NCBI GenBank assembly: GCA_965234405.1
Contig: OZ248346.1
DNA from: Planktophila turicensis
GTDB taxonomy: Bacteria; Actinomycetota; Actinomycetes; Nanopelagicales; Nanopelagicaceae
Reading direction: 5' to 3' (one strand)
DNA: 64,000 bases
Position numbers and translations under genes: made by a program. Shown piece by piece: positions 1 through 8,436 of the stretch (position 1 is its first letter; each line of letters starts with the position of its first letter). Under the pieces are notes generated by a model. It searched no databases. It had not been told where the DNA came from and saw nothing but the letters and a program-made list of their open reading frames with translations.

Positions 1-1749
1 TGAAGGGGTTTCGCCACCCGTGCGCTGACCTGGTTCGTAGACCAAGACATCTGCCTGGCCCAAGTTCTCGCTGCGAAGAGTTGTGAGCGCACTGACAGCA
101 GATGAAAGATCTTTAACAACTACTGCATCTGCGAGCGAGCCAAGTGCTGCTGCAGTTGCAGCCTCCCAACCAGAATCAATCTGAATGAGTGAGGCGATGC
201 TTCCAAGTATCTGAACGCCACGGGAATCACGGATAAGAGCTGCTGCCCCGTCTCGTGAATCGGATGTAAGGCGCATCGCTTCAAGCTTTGATTCGGTGGC
301 ATTGCGTTCGCGATCTGCGGCGCGTTCTGCATCAACGAGTTCAGCGTGAGCTTTCTTAGCTGCATCGAGTGAATTCTTTGCGCCTTCGAATTGTGAATCG
401 AGACCTTGTTCGCCAGCATCGGCGTTTCCGATCTCCATCTCAAACTTTGCATAATCGCTCTTTGCTGAATCAACGCGTGATTGTGCTTCTGCGCGAGCTG
501 CTGCAAGTCGAGATATTTCCTCGGTGATTGCTTCAAGGCGGGCAGCAAGAGATTTGATATGTCCCTCTTGGCGCGCAGTACCTTCACGCTGATCTGCAAT
601 TGCGCGCATTGCAGCAGCAATAGTGTCTTCTTCAGCTTTGAGTGCAGCTTCTGATGTAGCAAGTGCTGCAGTCGATGCAGCTAGCGCGTTCTGCGCTTCA
701 ACAACTGCCCTACGAAGTTGGGCTTCTTCTTGGCGAAGAGTTGCTGCTTCTTGATCGAGCGCTTCAGGATCACGTCCTGCGCTGCGCGCTTCTTCTGCCT
801 CTTCAGCAAGGAAGCGTGAGCGTTCCTGCGCTAGAGATTGAGTTCCGCGGAACTTCTCGCGAAGACCGCTAAGTGAATAGAAGTTCTCTTGCGCCTTAAT
901 AAGAAGCGGGCTTTCAAAGGCAGACTGTGCGTCGAGCTCTTCTTCGCGACGACGTACCTTGTCGAGTTCGCCTTCAACATCTGCGCGACGCTCGCGTAGC
1001 GCGTTCTCGTCTGCAACTTCTGCATCCAGTGTCTTTGAAAGAGAGATGTAATCATCGGCAAGCAGACGCAACTTCGCGTCGCGTAAATCAGCTTGGATTG
1101 TTGCCGCCTTCTTTGCGACCTCAGCTTGCTTACCCAATGGGCGAAGTTGGCGACGGAGTTCGACGGTGAGATCGTTTACGCGAGCAAGGTTCGCCTGCAT
1201 CGAGTCGAGCTTACGAATCGCCTTCTCTTTACGCTTGCGGTGCTTGAGTACACCTGCAGCTTCTTCGATAAATCCGCGACGCTCTTCAGGTGTTGCCATC
1301 AAGATTGCATCAAGTTGGCCCTGGCCAACGATGACGTGCATCTCGCGACCGATACCTGAATCGCTCAAGAGTTCTTGGATATCAAGAAGACGTGATGCTT
1401 CTCCATTGATCTGATATTCGCTCTGTCCATTGCGGAAGAGAATGCGAGAGATAGTTACTTCGGTGTAATCGATAGGGAGCGCGCCATCGGTGTTATCAAT
1501 TGTTACTGCCACTTCTGCACGGCCTAGTGGTGCACGACCAGAAGTTCCGGCGAAGATAACGTCTTCCATCTTTCCGCCGCGAAGTGACTTTGCACCTTGT
1601 TCACCCATAACCCAGGTGAGTGCATCAACGACGTTTGATTTTCCAGAACCGTTAGGACCGACCACGCAGGTGATTCCGGGTTCGAGGCGAAGAGTGGTCG
1701 CCGAAGCAAAGGATTTAAATCCTTTGAGGGTGAGGCTCTTCAAATACAC
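1..1749 (-). CDS. smc: Chromosome segregation ATPase SMC, N-terminal part (cut by window edge)
   Basis: SMC is the ATPase of the bacterial condensin that organises and segregates the chromosome. The first 583 codons lie in the window; the rest runs off the left edge. The N-terminus reads YLKSLTLKGFKSFA, followed by a Walker A GPNGSGKSN at residues 31-39, then VMGEQGAKSLRGGKMEDVIFAG, all typical of actinobacterial SMC. The long Glu/Ala/Arg-rich stretch is the first coiled-coil arm, and the last visible residues look like entry into the hinge. I chose GTG at 1749 because it matches the family start and lies 6 bases after a TAGGTT -10 element with no Shine-Dalgarno, suggesting a leaderless transcript. 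It lies downstream of rnc; fpg, often found between them, is absent. Confidence 0.97.
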   Translation of the reverse strand, partial: MYLKSLTLKGFKSFASATTLRLEPGITCVVGPNGSGKSNVVDALTWVMGEQGAKSLRGGKMEDVIFAGTSGRAPLGRAEVAVTIDNTDGALPIDYTEVTISRILFRNGQSEYQINGEASRLLDIQELLSDSGIGREMHVIVGQGQLDAILMATPEERRGFIEEAAGVLKHRKRKEKAIRKLDSMQANLARVNDLTVELRRQLRPLGKQAEVAKKAATIQADLRDAKLRLLADDYISLSKTLDAEVADENALRERRADVEGELDKVRRREEELDAQSAFESPLLIKAQENFYSLSGLREKFRGTQSLAQERSRFLAEEAEEARSAGRDPEALDQEAATLRQEEAQLRRAVVEAQNALAASTAALATSEAALKAEEDTIAAAMRAIADQREGTARQEGHIKSLAARLEAITEEISRLAAARAEAQSRVDSAKSDYAKFEMEIGNADAGEQGLDSQFEGAKNSLDAAKKAHAELVDAERAADRERNATESKLEAMRLTSDSRDGAAALIRDSRGVQILGSIASLIQIDSGWEAATAAALGSLADAVVVKDLSSAVSALTTLRSENLGQADVLVYEPGQRTGGETPS

Positions 1750-1755
1750 GCGGTT

Positions 1756-1761
1756 AACCTA
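1756..1761 (-). promoter_or_regulatory. Candidate leaderless -10 element for smc
   Basis: TAGGTT on the minus strand ends 6 bases before the GTG start of smc. This fits the TANNNT plus 6-7 base spacing typical of leaderless actinobacterial transcripts. No convincing -35 is visible. Confidence 0.5.
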
Positions 1762-1839
1762 TCGTTGCGCGAGCCATTGGTATAAAAGCGACTCGGTTCA
1801 AGTTCTACTTGAGGGTTTGTCTTAACTGCAGGGTTTTGA

Positions 1840-2577
1840 CTAAGAAATCTGTTGTTGCGAAAGTAATTCGAAGGCGGTGCGCGCAGCAGATTGTTCTGCC
1901 TCTCGCTTGCTCTTTCCAAGGCCTTCTGCAACTGCTTCACCCAAAACCATTGCGACAGCAGTGAAACTCTTATCGTGATCTGGGCCGGTTTCTGTCACTA
2001 CATATTCTGGTGAACCTTTACCGAGTGAAGCAAGGAGTTCTTGGAGTGCGGTCTTTCCATCAAGTCCTGCGCCTTTTGCCATCGCACTTTCGAGAGTATC
2101 GGCGATCAATCGGTTGACGACAGTTGTGCATTCGGCAAAACCGCGTTCGAGATAGATAGCGCCAATAAGAGCTTCAAGTGCATCGGCAAGAAGTGAGTTC
2201 TTATCGCGACCATTGGTGACTTCTTCGCCCTTTCCAAGGCGGATGTACTTACCTAGATCGAGAGTTCGAGCGATATCTGCGAGCGCACGCATATTGACGA
2301 TGCCAGAGCGCAGCGGAGAGAGACGACTTTCGTCGAGATCTGGATATTTAAGATAGAGCTCTTCAGTAACAATGAGACCAAGAACAGAGTCACCTAGAAA
2401 TTCAAGGCGTTCGTTAGTGGTTGTAATACCTGTCTCATACGCAAAAGAGCGATGGGTAAAAGCTAACTCGAGCAGTTCAGGAGAAAGTTCAACGCCTAAT
2501 TGCTCAAGAAGTTTTGAGAACAGATCAGACCTCGAGAACCTGACGGCGGTTGTATGTACCGCATGTAGGGCATGCAA
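1840..2577 (-). CDS. rnc: Ribonuclease III
   Basis: RNase III cleaves double-stranded RNA in rRNA precursor processing and structured mRNA leaders. The signature ERLEFLGDSVLG lies at about residues 56-67 and the second acidic catalytic motif (DALEALIGAIYLERGF) at about 131-146. A C-terminal double-stranded RNA-binding domain begins near GLDGKTALQELL (about residue 172). Length is normal for the family once the doubtful N-terminus is allowed for. The only ATG start, at 2577, overlaps rpmF by 53 bases. A CTG at 2523, just after the rpmF stop and preceded by GAGG, would give a protein more like the family. It belongs to the rpmF-rnc operon and may act on the pnp leader in this window. Confidence 0.96.
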   Translation of the reverse strand: MHALHAVHTTAVRFSRSDLFSKLLEQLGVELSPELLELAFTHRSFAYETGITTTNERLEFLGDSVLGLIVTEELYLKYPDLDESRLSPLRSGIVNMRALADIARTLDLGKYIRLGKGEEVTNGRDKNSLLADALEALIGAIYLERGFAECTTVVNRLIADTLESAMAKGAGLDGKTALQELLASLGKGSPEYVVTETGPDHDKSFTAVAMVLGEAVAEGLGKSKREAEQSAARTAFELLSQQQIS

Positions 2578-2698
2578 CGTGGTTGAGCTTTGGAGCCTGG
2601 CACTGTGGGCAGGTTGAGATTGCTGCAGCAGTTGTCTTCCACATGCTTCGACGTGAACGTGTCTTCGAACGAGACATCTTTCGCTTTGGTACTGGCAC
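2525..2698 (-). CDS. rpmF: 50S ribosomal protein L32
   Basis: A 57-residue ribosomal protein of the large subunit. It starts VPVPKRKMSRSKTRSRRS, the basic N-terminus of L32, and carries four cysteines as CPQC and CPTC (residues 30, 33, 43, 46), the zinc-binding form. The GTG start at 2698 follows AAGGA with a 9-10 base spacer. It lies between yceD and rnc, the usual actinobacterial place, and overlaps the longest possible rnc reading frame. Confidence 0.95.
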   Translation of the reverse strand: MPVPKRKMSRSKTRSRRSMWKTTAAAISTCPQCQAPKLNHVACPTCGTYNRRQVLEV

Positions 2699-2774
2699 GG
2701 TAATCGTCCTTAATCTTCTTAGGTTCTATGGAGAGCTTCAACAAAATTGCCGCTGCTATGGGCGTAAGTATCGC

Positions 2775-3353
2775 TTATTTATCGGTTTTGCCAAAATCGA
2801 GCTTTTCAAGGCCTGACCAGCGGGCATCGATGACCTCGTGGGCATGGTCCTCAGGCAGGCTCGCCCACTTCTCGCCACAGTCTGGACAGAGGCCTAGGCA
2901 CTCCTCCGAGCAGAGGGGGTTCACAGGCAAGGCCAAGATGATGGCATCGATGATGGGGATCTCAAGGTTCATGACATCGCCCTCCATCTGGAGTTCATCC
3001 TCAACATCTAGATCAATATCGTCTTCTTCGCGGCGCTTCTTACGACCCTTTTCATTGGTTGGTTCGTATCGATAAAGCTCTTGAATTTTACGTTCGACAA
3101 CTTGTTCGACGGTATCGAGACAACGAATACATTCGCCAATCGCAACAGCATAGATATCTGCACTCAGCAGTACGCCTTCGGTAACTGATTCAAGGCGCAC
3201 ATCGGCTTCGATGACATCGCCTTCAGGAACTGCAATAAGTGGAACGCCAATGCGAGCGTTAGCTTCAATATCGAGCTCGTACTCCTTGAGCTCCCCCGCA
3301 CGACGAGGTAGTTCGTGGGTGTTAAGCAGGAATGGGTTGGCTTTCTTAGTCAT
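2775..3353 (-). CDS. yceD: YceD/DUF177 family protein (23S rRNA accumulation factor)
   Basis: A 192-residue protein of the YceD/DUF177 family, which in other bacteria is linked to 23S rRNA accumulation and sits upstream of rpmF. A CIRC pair near residues 75-78 and a cysteine cluster CSEECLGLCPDC near 148-159 could bind a metal. A strongly charged linker (KGRKKRREEDD) lies at about 102-112. I chose ATG at 3353, which overlaps the end of sepIVA by 8 bases; earlier in-frame codons would lie deep within that gene. The molecular mechanism is not known from the sequence. Confidence 0.9.
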   Translation of the reverse strand: MTKKANPFLLNTHELPRRAGELKEYELDIEANARIGVPLIAVPEGDVIEADVRLESVTEGVLLSADIYAVAIGECIRCLDTVEQVVERKIQELYRYEPTNEKGRKKRREEDDIDLDVEDELQMEGDVMNLEIPIIDAIILALPVNPLCSEECLGLCPDCGEKWASLPEDHAHEVIDARWSGLEKLDFGKTDK

Positions 3354-3834
3354 CAGAGTTGAGCTGCGAAAGAATATCTTTATCGTCAGCACCCTCAAGG
3401 CGTTCGCGACCGCGTGCAACAGCTTCCATGGTCTTATTGAGAATTACTTCAAGAGTTGCCAGACGTCCATCGATATATGCCTCAACTTCACGGCGCTCAT
3501 CTTCGGCTACATCGCGCGCTTCATCGAGGATGCGCTGGGCTTCATCACGAGCTGCTTGAACGATTGAAGTCTGCTCGACCATGCGAGCGACATCTTCGCG
3601 TGCAGTTGCAATCATTGATTCAGCGCTTGTGCGCCCCTCTTCAATAATTTGGTCGCGCTTTGTAATGATCTCTTCGGCGCCAGATAAATCGGCAGGAAGA
3701 ACATCGCGAGCACCTTCGAGGATTTCAAGCATCTCACCGCGATGGACGACGCATGAAGCAGAGAGTGGAACGCCACGAGCTTCTTCAACGATTGCAATCG
3801 CAGTGTTGAGTTTTTCGATTGAGTCCATTGTCAT
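3346..3834 (-). CDS. sepIVA: DivIVA-like septation protein SepIVA
   Basis: A 162-residue, mostly helical acidic protein with a long predicted coiled coil (about residues 60-150, rich in Glu/Ala/Arg). It corresponds to the mycobacterial Rv2927c/SepIVA family, a DivIVA-domain protein needed for septation, which lies in the same place between yceD and coaD. The start ATGACAATG overlaps the coaD stop by 4 bases, so translation is probably coupled. The homology call rests on position, length and coiled-coil pattern; I cannot align it here. Confidence 0.82.
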   Translation of the reverse strand: MTMDSIEKLNTAIAIVEEARGVPLSASCVVHRGEMLEILEGARDVLPADLSGAEEIITKRDQIIEEGRTSAESMIATAREDVARMVEQTSIVQAARDEAQRILDEARDVAEDERREVEAYIDGRLATLEVILNKTMEAVARGRERLEGADDKDILSQLNSDD

Positions 3835-4313
3835 TTCTGTACCTCTGCTCTTGCTTTCAGTGCTGCGTTGACATTTGCCGGAACCATTGATGAGACATCG
3901 CCACCGTAGTGTGCGAGTTCCTTCACAATGGATGAAGATAAGAATGAGTGGGTGGGAGATGTAGCCATAAACATCGTCTCCACGCCAGATGCTTGGATAT
4001 GTACTTGCGCCATCTGAAGTTCGTAATCGAAGTCAGTAACTGCGCGAAGACCTTTCACAATAGCCTGCACGCCATTCTTCTTGCAGTACTCGACGAGGAG
4101 TCCGCTTCCTGAATCAACGCGCACATTAGGGAACTTCTTCACATTTTCAGCGATCATGTCGATGCGCTCTTGGATAGAGAAGAGCCCTGATTTATTACGG
4201 TTAACGAAGACTGCAACGATTACTTCATCAAATTGCCCGCTTGCGCGCTCGATGATGTCGAGGTGGCCATACGTGATGGGATCAAAGGATCCTGGGCACA
4301 CAGCGCGTTTCAT
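3831..4313 (-). CDS. coaD: Phosphopantetheine adenylyltransferase
   Basis: CoaD catalyses the penultimate step of coenzyme A synthesis, adenylating 4'-phosphopantetheine. The nucleotidyltransferase motif GSFDPITYGH is at residues 8-17 and a LSSSIVKEL motif near the C-terminus corresponds to the ISSTxVR signature. The 160-residue length is standard. The ATG at 4313 has no Shine-Dalgarno but lies 7 bases after TAGCGT, suggesting its own leaderless promoter in the short gap after rsmD. Confidence 0.96.
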   Translation of the reverse strand: MKRAVCPGSFDPITYGHLDIIERASGQFDEVIVAVFVNRNKSGLFSIQERIDMIAENVKKFPNVRVDSGSGLLVEYCKKNGVQAIVKGLRAVTDFDYELQMAQVHIQASGVETMFMATSPTHSFLSSSIVKELAHYGGDVSSMVPANVNAALKARAEVQK

Positions 4314-4320
4314 AGTGCAA

Positions 4321-4326
4321 ACGCTA
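4321..4326 (-). promoter_or_regulatory. Candidate leaderless -10 element for coaD
   Basis: TAGCGT on the minus strand, 7 bases before the coaD ATG, in the 29-base gap between rsmD and coaD. It matches the TANNNT pattern seen before many starts in this window. Confidence 0.45.
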
Positions 4327-4342
4327 GCAATGATTGCTGTGG

Positions 4343-4930
4343 TTATCCATTTTCGCCATCGCCCAGCGTGGGAGCCCCATAGAAGATTGTCGCCTGACCG
4401 TAATTCTTTTCACGTACCGCTTCTAATCCATCAGGCCATGAAATCTCTTTCACTCGCGAATTACGTTCGATAGCAATGAGTGCTTGTGGATGCAAATAGC
4501 CACCATCACGTAACTGAATGAGTGTTTCTATAACATCAAGGTCATCGACTTCATATGGTGGGTCGATATAGATGAAGTGATATTGATGAGCAGCTTTATC
4601 TTGCAAAAATCGATGCACGCTCATTGCATAAAGATGGAAAATTCCGGGGCAATGCGCACTCTTCAGATTTTCATGATTGCTTGTGATCGCCTTTGCGGCA
4701 GAGTCATCCTTTTCCACTGCATGAACAACAGATGCCCCGCGGGATAACGCTTCAAGAGCTATGGCACCTGTTCCTGCATATAGATCGAGAACGTTGAGTC
4801 CGTCGAAATCTCCGAATTCAGAGGCGAGTGTAGAAAAGAGCGCTTCACGTGCACGATCTGATGTAGGACGAGTAGAAGAGGAAACAGCGTCGATAGTGCG
4901 ACCTTTTGCAAGCCCAGCAATGATTCGCAT
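4343..4930 (-). CDS. rsmD: 16S rRNA (guanine966-N2)-methyltransferase
   Basis: RsmD methylates G966 of 16S rRNA during 30S maturation. The SAM-binding motif LDLYAGTGAIALEAL is at about residues 48-62 and the catalytic DPPY at 123-126. Length (195 residues) and position between recG and coaD are typical. The start lies 2 bases after the recG stop, with AAGG about 8 bases upstream. Confidence 0.95.
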   Translation of the reverse strand: MRIIAGLAKGRTIDAVSSSTRPTSDRAREALFSTLASEFGDFDGLNVLDLYAGTGAIALEALSRGASVVHAVEKDDSAAKAITSNHENLKSAHCPGIFHLYAMSVHRFLQDKAAHQYHFIYIDPPYEVDDLDVIETLIQLRDGGYLHPQALIAIERNSRVKEISWPDGLEAVREKNYGQATIFYGAPTLGDGENG

Positions 4931-4932
4931 CT

Positions 4933-7098
4933 TTACGCCTTATCTATATATTCGGCTGCTGCATCAGCTTGAATCTGTGCAAGCTCAGCAGCCAAGAGTG
5001 GGTATTGTGAAATATCTGATTCGATAAGTGTAGTGGCGTCAACGCGCGCTTCTTCAATCATTGATTCATCGCGCAATACTCGAAGTAAACGTAGATGTGA
5101 ACGAGATCCGGATTGGCTAGCACCTAAGACATCGCCTTCACGGCGTTGCTCGAGATCGATGCGAGATAGTTCGAAGCCATCGAGAGTTCCGGCAACGGCA
5201 TCAAGGCGTTCGCGTGCAGAACTTTCTGGATCAGCGTTAGTGACAAGAAGACATAACCCTGGTGATGTTCCTCGACCTACGCGTCCACGTAACTGGTGTA
5301 ATTGTGAGACACCGAAACGATCGGCATCCATAATGACCATCACCGTCGCATTCGGAACGTCTACACCGACTTCAATAACAGTTGTAGAGATCAAAACATC
5401 AATCTCTTTATTGGCAAATGCCTGCATCGTCGAATCTTTGAGTTCTGCACTCTGTCTGCCGTGTAAAGGTGCAACCTTGACGCCTTGCAGCGCTCCTCCA
5501 GAAAGCAATGGGCCAAGCTCTTCAACCGATGCAATCTCTGTAGAAGTTTCTCCCATGAGAAAATCCATATCGCTATCTTCAGAAGTTCCTGCGGCGATAC
5601 GCGGAGCAACGATATACGCCTGATGTCCTTTCGAAACTTCTTCCTTAATCCGCTCCCATGCGCGTTCAAGGAAGCCAGGCTTCTCAAGCACTGGCACAAC
5701 ATGCGTTGTAATTGGCTGGCGACCAAGCGGCAGTTCGCGCAACGTAGAAACATCGAGATCACCAAAGACTGTCATTGCAACGGTTCGCGGAATAGGCGTT
5801 GCTGTCATCACCAAAAGATGCGGCGGATTTGTTGCTTTGCTCTTCAACGCATCGCGTTGTTCAACACCGAAGCGATGTTGTTCGTCGACAACGATAAGGC
5901 CCAAATCTTTAAAGGCAACGCTTTCACCAAGAAGTGCATGTGTTCCAATAACAATGCCTGCAGCACCTGATGCTGCCAGCGCCAGAGCTTCCTTGCGGGA
6001 AGCTGCGTTCTGGGATCCAGTAATAAGCGTTACCTGCGTCGCAAGATCTGAACCACCCAACATTCCACCTTGAGCAAGTGGCCCAAGTAATTTCTGCATG
6101 GTGCGAAGGTGTTGAGCTGCTAATACTTCGGTTGGTGCAAGCAGTGCGGCCTGTCCCCCGTTATCAATGACAGAAAGCATCGCTCGGAGCGCAACTACCG
6201 TCTTACCGGAGCCAACTTCTCCTTGCAGCAATCGGTGCATGGGATGAGGTTGTGCAACATCGCTTGCAATCTCTTCAGCTACAGCGCGCTGGCCCGCAGT
6301 GAGTTGAAATGGCAGCAATGCATCGAAGGCATCGAGCAGGCCGCCAGTAATTGGTGGTCGTGCAACTGCATCAAGATTCTTTAACTCTTTTCTGCGAGTG
6401 AGCAGAAGTAACTGCAACATAAACGCTTCATCAAAAGTAAGACGTTGACGTGCCTTCTCTGCGCTATCTAGATCTACAGGGTTATGAAGTTGAACAAGCG
6501 CTTGATGTAGCGTGGGATATCCATGCTTTTCCCGCACAGATTCAGGTAGATAGTCAGGAACTTCATCAAGGGCTCCGATTGCAAGCTCAATACATTGTGC
6601 AATTTTCCATGAAGGCATCTTTGAGCTGGCCGGGTACATCGGAAGATATTTGCCCGCGAATCCTTCGACAGCAGCATCAACGTCATTGCCATCGGGAATT
6701 AATTCGTAATCGGGATGAGCTAACTGGCGCTTGCCGTTAAAGACTCCGACCTTTCCGGCAAAGAGTCCCTGCTTACCTACCTTGAGATCCTTCTCGCGCC
6801 AGGCTTGATTGAAGAAAGTGAGCGAAAGTTTTGCAGAACCATCGGTGACGATTACTTCAAGAATATTTCCCTTACGTGCATGGAGTCGGCGGCTGGTTGC
6901 GCTAAAGACTTCAGCGAGAATTGTGACTTCATCGCCTTCGTTGAGTTCAGAGATATTTGAGAGTTCGCCACGAACTAGATAGCGACGTGGATAGTGATGG
7001 AGTAAATCCCCGACGGTGACATACCCAAATAAATCGCGGAGCACCTTCGTGGTGCGATCGCCTAAGACTCCAACAAGTTTTGAGTCGAGGGTGGCCAT
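4933..7098 (-). CDS. recG: ATP-dependent DNA helicase RecG
   Basis: RecG remodels stalled replication forks and Holliday junctions. An N-terminal OB-fold wedge domain (about residues 1-200) is followed by a helicase core with Walker A GEVGSGKT at about 293-300, a DEQHRFG box near 400, and a C-terminal helicase domain with QLRGRVGRG. At 721 residues it is full length. I chose ATG at 7098, which has GGAGAG 9 bases upstream, over the ATG at 7119. It heads the recG-rsmD-coaD-sepIVA group; the DAK-type gene often next to recG in relatives is absent. Confidence 0.96.
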   Translation of the reverse strand: MATLDSKLVGVLGDRTTKVLRDLFGYVTVGDLLHHYPRRYLVRGELSNISELNEGDEVTILAEVFSATSRRLHARKGNILEVIVTDGSAKLSLTFFNQAWREKDLKVGKQGLFAGKVGVFNGKRQLAHPDYELIPDGNDVDAAVEGFAGKYLPMYPASSKMPSWKIAQCIELAIGALDEVPDYLPESVREKHGYPTLHQALVQLHNPVDLDSAEKARQRLTFDEAFMLQLLLLTRRKELKNLDAVARPPITGGLLDAFDALLPFQLTAGQRAVAEEIASDVAQPHPMHRLLQGEVGSGKTVVALRAMLSVIDNGGQAALLAPTEVLAAQHLRTMQKLLGPLAQGGMLGGSDLATQVTLITGSQNAASRKEALALAASGAAGIVIGTHALLGESVAFKDLGLIVVDEQHRFGVEQRDALKSKATNPPHLLVMTATPIPRTVAMTVFGDLDVSTLRELPLGRQPITTHVVPVLEKPGFLERAWERIKEEVSKGHQAYIVAPRIAAGTSEDSDMDFLMGETSTEIASVEELGPLLSGGALQGVKVAPLHGRQSAELKDSTMQAFANKEIDVLISTTVIEVGVDVPNATVMVIMDADRFGVSQLHQLRGRVGRGTSPGLCLLVTNADPESSARERLDAVAGTLDGFELSRIDLEQRREGDVLGASQSGSRSHLRLLRVLRDESMIEEARVDATTLIESDISQYPLLAAELAQIQADAAAEYIDKA

Positions 7099-7183
7099 GC
7101 GCCTATTCTCTCCTTGCATCGCCTGGGTTGGGCTTGTTTATGCAGGGATTTCGGTGGATTCGCTCTATCCCGCCCCCTCTTGC

Positions 7184-7189
7184 TACCCT
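7184..7189 (+). promoter_or_regulatory. Candidate extended -10 element for rpmB
   Basis: TACCCT preceded by TGC (extended -10) lies about 70 bases before rpmB in the divergent recG/rpmB gap. It predicts a leader starting near 7197. The -35 is not convincing. Confidence 0.3.
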
Positions 7190-7216
7190 TACGCCCTGTT
7201 CCTCACAGGAACGAGA

Positions 7217-7236
7217 ATTCTTTAGATCTAAGGAAT
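7217..7236 (+). promoter_or_regulatory. 20-base near-palindrome in the rpmB leader
   Basis: ATTC-T-TTAGATCTAA-G-GAAT reads the same on both strands apart from one T/G pair of positions. It lies just upstream of the rpmB ribosome site and could be an operator or an RNA hairpin for ribosomal-protein control. Confidence 0.35.
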
Positions 7237-7260
7237 TTGTAATCTAGAAGGAGTACCGAC

Positions 7261-7446
7261 ATGGCATCTTCATGCGACATCTGTGGCAAGGGCCCAAGCT
7301 TTGGCAATAACGTTTCACACTCACAGGTGAAGACACGTCGTCGTTGGAATCCAAATATCCAGCGCGTTAAGACAATCGTTGCAGGCGCATCAAAGCGTCA
7401 GAACGTATGTACTTCATGCCTTAAGGCTGGCAAAGTAACTCGTTAA
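7261..7446 (+). CDS. rpmB: 50S ribosomal protein L28, zinc-binding form
   Basis: A 61-residue large-subunit protein. CDIC (residues 5-8) and CTSC (about 50-53) give the four-cysteine, zinc-containing C+ form, with the L28 core VKTRRRWNPNIQ between them. A strong Shine-Dalgarno AGAAGGAG precedes the ATG. It is transcribed divergently from recG and converges on thiL, with a strong hairpin terminator just past its stop. Confidence 0.97.
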   Translation: MASSCDICGKGPSFGNNVSHSQVKTRRRWNPNIQRVKTIVAGASKRQNVCTSCLKAGKVTR

Positions 7447-7459
7447 TTCTTATCTTTAG

Positions 7460-8371
7460 CTAAAAATGGCTCCAGGAAACTGGGGTCATTTTTCTTTCTA
7501 ACCCAGAAATTCCTGAGCCTGCAATAACTGATCCAATTCGAATTCCAGGCAGGTTTACACCCGTTGCAAGTAAGGCATGGTCTTCTCCCCCGGCAAGAAT
7601 CCATTGCATGATATCCACTTTGAGTTCATCGGCCAATGCGCTCAGTTCGGCAAATTCACTCGCCTGCACAATCGCCTTCTGATCAATAGAAATTTGAACA
7701 CCTGATGCATCAGCGATCTGTTCAGCCTGGACAAGCACCGAATCGCTGACATCAGCCATTGCAGTCGCGCCCGAAAAATCAATTGTGTAATCCAAAGTCG
7801 GTGCAGAGAATTCTGACAGCGCTTTCTCAGCTGTTGCACTATTAATTGAAATCTCTCGGGTGAGTAGTTCAAACCCTGCTGCAGACCATCCTGTGAGAGA
7901 TGAGAGATAGAGACCATCTCCGACCTTGGCGCCTGATCGCAGAATTGGGGAAGATGAGTTTCCAACAGCAGTCATGGAGATGACGATTTTGGGGCCACGC
8001 GCAATATCTCCACCAACAACAAGTGCGCCGGCAAGGTCTGCTTCATGTTTCATTCCGCGAGCTAGATTTTCAATCCACTGCAAAGTTTCATCGCCGGTAA
8101 GGGCAACGGAAGCAGTGAGGAAGTCGCACTTTCCACCCATTGAGAGAATGTCGGCAACGTTTGCAGCGGTGATCTTGCGCCCGATATCGAACGGTGAGGA
8201 CCACTCGAGTTTAAAGTGAACATCCTCAACAGCCATGTCGGATGTAATGATGGATTGAGATTGCGTGGCTACGACGGCGGCATCATCGCCGATTCCGACT
8301 TTGAGCCGAGAGTCTGCGGTTGCGAATATCTGCTGTAAGACAGAGATAACTTCGCGCTCCTGAAATCCCAT
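7460..8371 (-). CDS. thiL: Thiamine-monophosphate kinase
   Basis: ThiL phosphorylates thiamine monophosphate to thiamine pyrophosphate. The GIGDDAAVV motif is near residue 24 and DMAVEDVHF follows, with GGDIARGP and AGGEDHALL motifs further on, all typical of the PurM/ThiL fold. I chose ATG at 8371 (MGFQEREVI): it gives about 303 residues and lies 7 bases after TAGTCT, a leaderless signature. Upstream in-frame sequence would overlap the divergent Lrp gene's promoter. Its last codons form one arm of a terminator hairpin. Confidence 0.94.
   Translation of the reverse strand: MGFQEREVISVLQQIFATADSRLKVGIGDDAAVVATQSQSIITSDMAVEDVHFKLEWSSPFDIGRKITAANVADILSMGGKCDFLTASVALTGDETLQWIENLARGMKHEADLAGALVVGGDIARGPKIVISMTAVGNSSSPILRSGAKVGDGLYLSSLTGWSAAGFELLTREISINSATAEKALSEFSAPTLDYTIDFSGATAMADVSDSVLVQAEQIADASGVQISIDQKAIVQASEFAELSALADELKVDIMQWILAGGEDHALLATGVNLPGIRIGSVIAGSGISGLERKMTPVSWSHF
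7462..7497 (+). terminator. Bidirectional terminator between rpmB and thiL
   Basis: A 10-pair stem (ATGGCTCCAG / CTGGGGTCAT, two wobble pairs on the plus strand) with a GAAA loop is followed by TTTTTCTTT. On the minus strand the same stem is followed by TTTTTAG, where TAG is the thiL stop. One element therefore ends rpmB and also encodes the last codons and stop of thiL. Confidence 0.8.
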
Positions 8372-8378
8372 AGCCACA

Positions 8379-8384
8379 AGACTA
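8379..8384 (-). promoter_or_regulatory. Candidate leaderless -10 element for thiL
   Basis: TAGTCT on the minus strand ends 7 bases before the thiL ATG at 8371, and no Shine-Dalgarno is present. Confidence 0.5.
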
Positions 8385-8436
8385 GGACATGAGATAGCGT
8401 TAGGTCGAAGCGCAGGGAAAGAAAGAAGGAACTCAC

